From positions 4,120,501-4,184,500 of the forward strand of contig NZ_CP060713.1 of the NCBI RefSeq assembly GCF_014395785.1: a DNA stretch of 64,000 bases, given 5' to 3'. The notes under the pieces are model-generated. The model had not been told where the DNA came from and searched no databases. It saw nothing but the letters and a program-made list of their open reading frames with translations. Origin of the DNA: Nocardioides mesophilus (GTDB taxonomy: Bacteria; Actinomycetota; Actinomycetes; Propionibacteriales; Nocardioidaceae). This document shows positions 58,422 through 64,000 of this stretch, piece after piece. Each line of letters opens with the position of its first letter. Within the stretch, counting starts at the first letter, position 1. A program made the translations under genes and the position numbers.

Positions 58422-59138
58422 ATGACCGCGATGGACATCCACGGCGCGCAGCGCGGCGATGCCGCCCACGGGCTGGGCCCGACCCGCGCCCGGGTGCTGG
58501 CCCTGCTGCAGGACACCGCGGGCCCCATGACCGCGGCGGCGGCCGCCGAACGGCTCGGACTGCACGTGAACTCGGCGCGCTTCCACCTCGACGCCCTCGC
58601 GCTGGACGGCATGGTCCGGCGCAACCGCGAGAAGCGCAGCACGCCGGGGCGGCCCAAGGTGCTGTACGCCGCGGTGGCGGACGCTCCGCACGTCGCCCAC
58701 CGCAGCTACCGCCTGCTGGCCGAGATCCTGTCCGGGGCGCTCGCCGACCGGCTGCCCGAGCCCGCGGTCTCGGCCGAGGAGGCGGGACGTGCATGGGGGC
58801 GACACCTGACCGGCCCACCGCCTGCCGAGGACGCCGTGGACCGGCACGACGGGACCGATGCTCTCGCGTCCGTGGTCGCGTCGATGGGCCGGTTCGGCTT
58901 CGACTCCCACGTGGTCGACGACCAGGACTCCTTCCGGCTCGAGGTCAGCCACTGTCCGTTCCTGGAGGTCGCCGCCGAACACCTCGACGTGGTCTGCTCG
59001 GTGCACCTCGGACTGATCCGTGGCGCCCTCGAGCAGAGCGGCGCCGGGGTCACCGCCGGGACCCTCGAGCCCCTGGTCGAACCGAGCCGGTGCATCGCGC
59101 ACCTGGTCCGCGGGGCCCCGGCTACCGTGACGCCCTGA
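58422..59138 (+). CDS. ArsR-like winged-helix transcriptional regulator with Cys-containing C-terminal domain
   Basis: A 238-residue protein. The winged helix (residues ~20-95) has LQDTAGPMTAAAAAERLGLHV, then NSARFHLDALALDGMVRRNRE and GRPKVLYAA. The C-terminal domain (~110-238) has FGFDSHVVDD, LEVSHCPFLEVAAEH and VCSVHLGLIRGAL. It resembles regulators that may bind an Fe-S cluster or metal through Cys (HCPF, VC and a later Cys in SRCIAHLV). It probably controls its own operon through the palindrome at 57539-57553. Confidence 0.85.
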   Translation: MTAMDIHGAQRGDAAHGLGPTRARVLALLQDTAGPMTAAAAAERLGLHVNSARFHLDALALDGMVRRNREKRSTPGRPKVLYAAVADAPHVAHRSYRLLAEILSGALADRLPEPAVSAEEAGRAWGRHLTGPPPAEDAVDRHDGTDALASVVASMGRFGFDSHVVDDQDSFRLEVSHCPFLEVAAEHLDVVCSVHLGLIRGALEQSGAGVTAGTLEPLVEPSRCIAHLVRGAPATVTP

Positions 59139-59171
59139 CCCCACCTCCTCGAGGTATCCCGGCGGCCTGGC

Positions 59172-59780
59172 TCAGTCGCTGCTGCCGACGGTGATCGACT
59201 CGCAGCCGCGCACGACGTCGTGCTTCTCCCGGCCGTCGAGGAAGATCAGGTGGTCGAAGCCAGTGCCGCAGCGGATCACGTCGGGCTGGTGGTCGCGGAA
59301 GACGGTGATCCCGTCGCTGCCGGGTCCCGTGCTGACGACATCGCGCCCGTCGGTCACGTCCACGCCGTCACGCCCCTCGCCGGTGACGACCACGTCGGCG
59401 CCGCCGCCGTCGAACACGCTGTCGTTCCCGAGGCCCGCGTCGATGAGGTCCGCGCCCGGGCCGCCGTCGATGTTGTCGGTGCCCGGGCCGCCGAACAGCC
59501 GGTCGTCGCCCCCACCGCCCAGGGCGGTGTCTCCCATCCCGCGGCCGGGGCCGAGGAACACCGCGTCCGCTCCCCGTCCGGCGTGCACGAAGTCGGCCCC
59601 CGCCAGCGCGCGGACGAGGTCGTCGCCGGCGCGCGCGTCGATCCGGTCCGAGCCCGTGGTGCCGACGAGGTCGTCGTTACCCGGCGTCCCGGTGATGGTC
59701 GCTGCCAGAGCTGCCGGGCCGGCCACGAGCGTGCCGAGCACGACGGTGGCGGCGGCTGCCTTGCGTCCGATGCCGATCAT
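59172..59780 (-). CDS. Secreted RTX/hemolysin-type calcium-binding repeat protein
   Basis: A 202-residue protein. The signal peptide is MIGIGRKAAAATVVLGTLVAG ending near ALAAT (residue ~27). About twelve nonapeptide-like Gly/Asp repeats follow (GTPGNDDLVGTTGSDRID, GGGGDDRLFGGPGTDNID and similar), which form a calcium-binding beta-roll. The C-terminal part has one Cys pair (RCGTGFDHL and RGCESI). No catalytic domain. Probably secreted and surface-associated. Confidence 0.88.
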   Translation of the reverse strand: MIGIGRKAAAATVVLGTLVAGPAALAATITGTPGNDDLVGTTGSDRIDARAGDDLVRALAGADFVHAGRGADAVFLGPGRGMGDTALGGGGDDRLFGGPGTDNIDGGPGADLIDAGLGNDSVFDGGGADVVVTGEGRDGVDVTDGRDVVSTGPGSDGITVFRDHQPDVIRCGTGFDHLIFLDGREKHDVVRGCESITVGSSD

Positions 59781-59950
59781 GAGAAGACCCCGTCCGGTGG
59801 TGCGGGCTCGCGCCTCGAGCCCGCTGTGGTGAGTATCGGTCCCTTGACCGAAGGGTCAGGAGAGCCCTAAGTCCCCGCCGGGCCGGACCGGGGTGCCGGC
59901 CGGGACCTTGGGCACTGTCCTGCGGCCCTGGCTGCCGTGAGCATCGAAGG

Positions 59951-61354
59951 GTGGGAACGCGACGAATCGGCCCGGTCGACACGCTCTGGCTCAACATGGA
60001 CAGGCCGCAGAACCTCATGGTGGTGGAGAGCCTGGTGCTGCTCGCCGGCAGGCTGGACCGTGACCGGTTCTGGGCCGTGCTGCAGAAGCGGATGATCGAC
60101 CGCTATCCCGTCTTCGCGCAGGTCGCGACACCGCCTCGCCTCCCCGGCGGCCGTCCCCGCTGGGTCTCCGCGGACGGCTTCCGGATCGAGGACCACCTGC
60201 ACGAGGCCCGGCTGCCGGCGTCGCGGGGCGAGGCGGGGTTGCAGGAGTACGTCGGCGCCCACATGGGTCACCCGCTGCGCAGGGATCGGCCGCTGTGGGA
60301 GGTGCACCTGTTGGAGGGGCTCCCGCGGGGCACCGCTGTCTTCATGCGCTTCCACCACAGCCTGGCGGACGGGATCGCGCTGATGCAGGTGCTGGGCTCG
60401 TTCACGGACGCCGCCGCCGACGACGACCTGGCCGAGGACACCGCCGCAGCCATGGCTCCGGCGGCAGCCCCGGACGGGTTTCTCGGCGGCGCGGTCCAGC
60501 TACTCGGCCGGGCGGTCGACGTACTGCCGCGGGCGCTGCCGCGGCGTGTCCCAGCGCCGCCGTTGGGCCGGACTCTCGGCCTGGCACTCGAGACCGGCCG
60601 GGTCAGCGCCAAGCTGCTGCTGACCCGCAACCCGCCGACCGCGCTGTCCGGTCCGGTCGGGAACGTGAAGCGCGCGGCGTGGTCCGGGCCGATCCCGCTC
60701 CCCGACATGGTGACCCTCGCGCACGGCACCGGCACCACCCTCAACGACGTGCTGGTGGCCGCGCTGTCCGGCGCGCTGCGCCGCTACCTGCTCGAGCACG
60801 GCGACGACCCGGTGGACCTGCCCTCGATGGTCCCGGTCAACCTGCGCCGGTCCGACCAGCCGCTGCCGGCCGAGCTCGGCAACCGGTTCGCCCTGGTGAT
60901 CATGGTGCTGCCCTCCAGCCTGCCCACCGCGTTCGGTCGCCTGGCGGAGACCAAACGGCGGATGGACCAGATCAAGCGCTCGCCCGAACCGCTGCTGACC
61001 TTCGGTCTGATCGAGGGGATCGGCACGACCGCACCGGCTGCCGAGCGGGTGCTGGTGGACTTCTTCGCGAACAAGGCGATCGGCGTGGTCACGAACGTCC
61101 CGGGGCCGCGCGAGCAGCGCTACCTCGCCGGCGCCCGGATCGAGGGGCTGCTGGGCTGGGCCCCGGAGTCCGGCAACCAGACGCTCGGGGTCTGCATCGT
61201 CACCTACGCCGGCGCCATCCGGGTCGGGTTCAAGTCCGACGCGATCTGGCTTCCGGACCCCGACACGCTGGTCGCTCACTTCGTCGACGAGCTCGACGAG
61301 CTGTCGAACCTGCAGCCCGGTGCGGCGGCCACGACCCGAAGGAGAACCGGATGA
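59951..61354 (+). CDS. Wax ester synthase/diacylglycerol acyltransferase (WS/DGAT)
   Basis: A 467-residue acyltransferase making wax esters or triacylglycerol from acyl-CoA. GTG start. PVDTLWLNMDRPQNLMVVE is the usual beginning. The catalytic motif is FMRFHHSLADGIALMQ (HHxxxDG) near residue 137. Later blocks are TLNDVLVAALSGALRRYLLE, LGNRFALVIMVLPSS and NVPGPREQRYLAGARI. It overlaps the small gene at 61351 (ATGA). Confidence 0.92.
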   Translation: MGTRRIGPVDTLWLNMDRPQNLMVVESLVLLAGRLDRDRFWAVLQKRMIDRYPVFAQVATPPRLPGGRPRWVSADGFRIEDHLHEARLPASRGEAGLQEYVGAHMGHPLRRDRPLWEVHLLEGLPRGTAVFMRFHHSLADGIALMQVLGSFTDAAADDDLAEDTAAAMAPAAAPDGFLGGAVQLLGRAVDVLPRALPRRVPAPPLGRTLGLALETGRVSAKLLLTRNPPTALSGPVGNVKRAAWSGPIPLPDMVTLAHGTGTTLNDVLVAALSGALRRYLLEHGDDPVDLPSMVPVNLRRSDQPLPAELGNRFALVIMVLPSSLPTAFGRLAETKRRMDQIKRSPEPLLTFGLIEGIGTTAPAAERVLVDFFANKAIGVVTNVPGPREQRYLAGARIEGLLGWAPESGNQTLGVCIVTYAGAIRVGFKSDAIWLPDPDTLVAHFVDELDELSNLQPGAAATTRRRTG

Positions 61355-61788
61355 CCTCGCAAGGACCGAACGCCGGCCAACCCGACCACGAGCGGCACGG
61401 TCTGCTGGAGAGCGCTGTGGACACCTTCGTCGACAGCACCCGCGCGGTGCTGGGCCGCGTCACCGCGGTGGGAAGCTCCGCGCTCGGCGCGGTGCCCGAA
61501 CCGGTGCCCAGCGCGGTCACCCACATGCTGGTGTCGCTGCGGCACCTCATCGACCAGGCCCCGCGGCTGACCGCCGAGCTCGACGTGCTCGTCGACGAGG
61601 TCCATGCCAAGCGACTCAGCATCCGGGCCCTCTCCGCCGAGCTCGAGGCCCTCGACCACCAGCTCGCGCTGCTGGAGCAGTCGCTGGCACCGCTCGAGGT
61701 GTGGAACCGGCAGTGGGACCGGGTGCAGCGCGCCCTGGTGCAGACGATCGACCAGACCCTGGACCGCACGCCGCGAGACGATGACTGA
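61351..61788 (+). CDS. Small helical protein coupled to WS/DGAT
   Basis: A 145-residue, mostly helical protein. An amphipathic first half has FVDSTRAVLGRVTAVGSSALG, and a long coiled-coil-like second half (LTAELDVLVDEVHAKRLSIR, then LSAELEALDHQLALLEQSLA) follows. No family recognised. Translational coupling to the acyltransferase and an amphipathic, Ala-rich helix suggest a role at lipid storage bodies or membranes, which is inference only. Confidence 0.75.
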   Translation: MTSQGPNAGQPDHERHGLLESAVDTFVDSTRAVLGRVTAVGSSALGAVPEPVPSAVTHMLVSLRHLIDQAPRLTAELDVLVDEVHAKRLSIRALSAELEALDHQLALLEQSLAPLEVWNRQWDRVQRALVQTIDQTLDRTPRDDD

Positions 61789-61864
61789 GTCCGTCGAGCT
61801 GCCGCAGCCGCCGCGACGGCCGAGCCCCGGAACGCCGGGAGCCGCTCGCCAGTAGCATCGCCCC

Positions 61865-63013
61865 ATGCCGAGCAGCCAGACGTCGTCGAGTCGCCTCACC
61901 ACGACGTCGGCCCGGCCACGGCGGGTGGTGCTGGTGGCCGGCGCCGGCCGGTCGGGAACCAGCACCTTCGCGGGCATCCTGCAGCGGCTCGGAGTCCTCG
62001 TCCCGCAGCCCGAGGTGGTCGCGGACACCACCAACCCCCGTGGCTTCTCGGAGTCGCAGTGGGTCGTCGACCTGCACGACGAGCTGCTGGCGCGCACGAA
62101 CGTCCAGGTCGGCGACGCCCGCCCGGTCGCCTGGTCGCAGACCGGCCGGCTCACCGAGCGTGACCGTCTGCAAGCCCGGGTGGTCGGCTGGCTCGAGGAG
62201 CAGCTGGCGCTCGGCGACGAGCTGGTGATCAAGGACCCACGACTGTCCTGGTTCCTCGACCTCTGGCGCACCTCGGCGGTCCGCGCCGGCGCCGAGCCGT
62301 CGTACGCCACGATGCTCCGACCGCCCGCCGAGGTCGTGGGCAGCAAGCGTGCCCACTACAACCGCAGGATGGACGACGCGCACGGCGTCGCCCAGTGGGT
62401 CAACATGATGCTGGGCACCGAGCACCGCACCCGCGGCTCGGACCGGGTCTTCGTCCGCTACCACGACCTGCTGGGGGACTGGCGCACGACGGTCTCCCGG
62501 GCGGGCGGCGCGCTGCACCTGTCCGGGGTCGCGGAGCCGGCCGACGACGCGGTGCGACGCGTCGAGGAGTTCGTCGATCCCGGACTCCGGCGGATCCAGC
62601 TCACCTGGGACGACCTCGAGCTGCCCTCCCGGCTGGAGGAGATCGCCCGCGAGACCTGGTCGGTCCTGGACTCCTTCGCCACGCCTGAGGATCCCGGCGA
62701 GGCCCACGACGGCGAGCAGGAGGCCCAGGCACGGCTCGACGAGCTCCGCATCGCCTACGACGCCTTCTACGCCGAGTCCGAGGCGGTGGCCCGCTCGTCG
62801 GTCATCGCCGCCGGTACGACGGCCCGGTCCCGGACCGAGCGCCCGGACGCCTCGGCTCCGGTCGCGACCGCCGCACCCCGCGCCGCGGGCCGGCCGGCCG
62901 GCCCTGTCGAGCGGCTGGCCCGGCGTACCCCACCGCGGCTGCGGGCTCTGGTGCCCGCCAGGCTCCGCCGCTGGGCCCGCCGACGCAGCGCGTCCCGACC
63001 CGGCAACGCCTGA
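61865..63013 (+). CDS. Sulfotransferase family protein
   Basis: A 382-residue protein. The PAPS 5'-phosphosulfate loop is VVLVAGAGRSGTSTFAGIL (about residues 21-39). DPRLSWFLDLWR and VFVRYHDLLGDWRTTV are the 3'-phosphate region of the fold. The last ~60 residues are basic and Ala/Pro-rich, apparently disordered. Family members transfer sulfate to carbohydrates or lipids. It precedes a glycosyltransferase by seven bases, suggesting a surface-glycan function. Confidence 0.82.
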   Translation: MPSSQTSSSRLTTTSARPRRVVLVAGAGRSGTSTFAGILQRLGVLVPQPEVVADTTNPRGFSESQWVVDLHDELLARTNVQVGDARPVAWSQTGRLTERDRLQARVVGWLEEQLALGDELVIKDPRLSWFLDLWRTSAVRAGAEPSYATMLRPPAEVVGSKRAHYNRRMDDAHGVAQWVNMMLGTEHRTRGSDRVFVRYHDLLGDWRTTVSRAGGALHLSGVAEPADDAVRRVEEFVDPGLRRIQLTWDDLELPSRLEEIARETWSVLDSFATPEDPGEAHDGEQEAQARLDELRIAYDAFYAESEAVARSSVIAAGTTARSRTERPDASAPVATAAPRAAGRPAGPVERLARRTPPRLRALVPARLRRWARRRSASRPGNA

Positions 63014-63019
63014 CCCGCG

Positions 63020-64000
63020 GTGCCTCGCCTCCCCGGATCCTCGCACCGCGACCTCGCCGGCCCTGCCCCTGCGCCCCGGCTGAGCGTCGTGGTCCCGGCC
63101 TACCAGGTCGAGGAGTATCTCGGCGACTGCCTGGACAGCATCCTGGCGCAGACGTTCACCGACCTCGAGGTGGTGGTCGTCGACGACGGCTCCACCGACC
63201 GGACCGGCGAGATCGCGGACCGGTACGCCCGCCGGCACCGGCGGCTCCGGGTGGTGCGCCAGGCCAACGGCGGGCTCGGAGCGGCCCGCAACGTGGGAGT
63301 CGGCCACTGCACCGGCCGGCTGCTGGCCTTCGTCGACAGCGACGACGTGCTGCCCTCGGACGCCTACGAGGTGATGGTCGCGGCGCTGGACCGGACCGGG
63401 TCCGACCTCGTGGTCGGCGCCGTCGAACGCTTCGACGGCGCCCGGCGCTACATGACCCCGCTGATGCGGGAGAACCACGAGCGTGAGGCGCTCCGCACGA
63501 CCGTCGAGCAGCAGCCGACCCTGCTGGCCGACGTCTTCGCCTGGAACAAGGTCTTCCGCCGCAGCTTCTGGGACCGGCACGGCCTCTGCTTCCCCGAGCG
63601 GGTCCGCTACGAGGACCAGCCGGCGATGACCCGCGCGCTGCTGGCCGCCGACGCCGTGGACGTGCTCACCGAGACCGTCTACCTGTGGCGGGTGCGCGGG
63701 GACGGCACGTCGATCAGCCAGCGTCGGCACGAGGTCGCCGATCTGTCGGACCGGCTGCTCACCAAGAGGTCGAGCACCGAGGCGGTCCTGGCGCAGGCGT
63801 CGACGCGGGTGCAGCGGACCTGGTTCGCCACGGTCCTGCCGGTCGACATGTGGGAGTACTTCCGCGCGGTCCCGGGCTGCTCGGCGGAGTACTGGTCGCT
63901 GCTGCACGACGGGGTGGTCTCCCTCTGGAACCCCGCGACCGTGCCGTTCGAGGAGACCGCGCTGCCCCCACGGCAGCGGCTGATGGGCTGGCTGGTCGCC
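63020..64000 (+). CDS. Family 2 glycosyltransferase (continues past the window)
   Basis: The frame opens with GTG at 63020 and stays open to the window edge (327 codons). GT-A fold motifs are LSVVVPAYQVEEYLGDCLDS, VVVVDDGSTDRTGEIA, ANGGLGAARNVG and LAFVDSDDVLPSDAYE (DxD). ERVRYEDQPAMTRALL (the ED motif) comes later. This is a TagF/WcaA-like GT2, as found in teichoic acid or capsule synthesis. It starts seven bases after the sulfotransferase stop, so the two are co-transcribed. Confidence 0.92.
   Translation, partial: MPRLPGSSHRDLAGPAPAPRLSVVVPAYQVEEYLGDCLDSILAQTFTDLEVVVVDDGSTDRTGEIADRYARRHRRLRVVRQANGGLGAARNVGVGHCTGRLLAFVDSDDVLPSDAYEVMVAALDRTGSDLVVGAVERFDGARRYMTPLMRENHEREALRTTVEQQPTLLADVFAWNKVFRRSFWDRHGLCFPERVRYEDQPAMTRALLAADAVDVLTETVYLWRVRGDGTSISQRRHEVADLSDRLLTKRSSTEAVLAQASTRVQRTWFATVLPVDMWEYFRAVPGCSAEYWSLLHDGVVSLWNPATVPFEETALPPRQRLMGWLVA

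Noticed and set aside
61616-63907. A 763-codon open frame on the minus strand across the small helical protein, sulfotransferase and glycosyltransferase genes
   Set aside because: It is the antisense shadow of high-GC genes; its translation is Gly/Arg/Asp-rich with no domain, while the plus-strand genes have clear motifs.
1-64000. CRISPR array or phage structural cluster
   Set aside because: No regularly spaced repeats and no capsid, tail or terminase-like proteins were found; the only mobile-element genes are the recombinase fragment and the IS481-type transposase.

Overview
The window is high-GC actinobacterial DNA, most likely from a Nocardioidaceae-type organism. This is inferred from strong G/C third-position bias, GTG and TTG starts, F420-type oxidoreductases, a WS/DGAT acyltransferase, LAL-type LuxR regulation and the style of the cobalamin genes. 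No 16S or other marker is present, so the family is a guess.

Left part (1-23.7 kb) looks like an integrated island. It opens with the C-terminal part of a tyrosine recombinase. Next comes an MMPL/ABC export block and its control genes: a FAD reductase, an XRE-cupin regulator, a 927-residue LAL regulator, and small membrane proteins. Two copies of a 43-bp, four-half-site promoter box lie upstream of the MMPL gene and of a small gene after the LAL regulator. Then follows a ten-gene, translationally coupled cobalamin uptake and remodelling operon (btuFCD-cobO-cobQ-cbiZ-cobD-cobU-cobT-cobS) under a cobalamin riboswitch, with cobC upstream and a decayed histidine phosphatase beyond. The block ends at 23651-23688 in what appears to be the 3' half of tRNA-Pro, the expected attR of an element integrated into that tRNA. 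An IS481-family insertion (23691-25024) with 16-bp flanking direct repeats sits exactly at that junction. A strong hairpin beyond it is probably the old tRNA terminator.

Middle part (25-37.8 kb) holds small stress and detoxification units: a DinB/pentapeptide protein, a MarR regulator with SRPBCC and DinB-type neighbours, a FUSC exporter, a glycolipid-type glycosyltransferase with a polysaccharide deacetylase, and a TetR regulator divergent from a reductase/SDR/F420-type operon with two palindromic operators. An MFS pump is preceded by a ~100-bp element of which a second copy lies 3.6 kb upstream; it can fold and may be an uncharacterised RNA leader.

Right part (37.9-52.4 kb) is the most unusual stretch. 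A tandem class III adenylyl cyclase/AAA/TPR protein is followed by three different proteins with cyclic-nucleotide-binding domains: an MFS-cNMP-patatin triple fusion, an MFS-cNMP fusion, and a protein with an unknown N-terminal domain. An MBL-fold hydrolase, an App1-type phosphatidate phosphatase and a hemerythrin lie among them. I propose this as a candidate cyclic-nucleotide-controlled transport and lipid-turnover module.

Far right (52.5-64 kb): a two-component system divergent from a LolA-like secreted protein plus ABC exporter, a DsbA-like protein with a metal-type HTH regulator and palindromic operator, an RTX-repeat secreted protein, a WS/DGAT acyltransferase with a small partner, a sulfotransferase and the start of a family 2 glycosyltransferase.

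Several genes (31.2, 36.5, 38.9, 49.6 and 50.3 kb) are split by apparent single-base losses, mostly at G or C runs. This pattern fits sequencing error at least as well as true pseudogenes.
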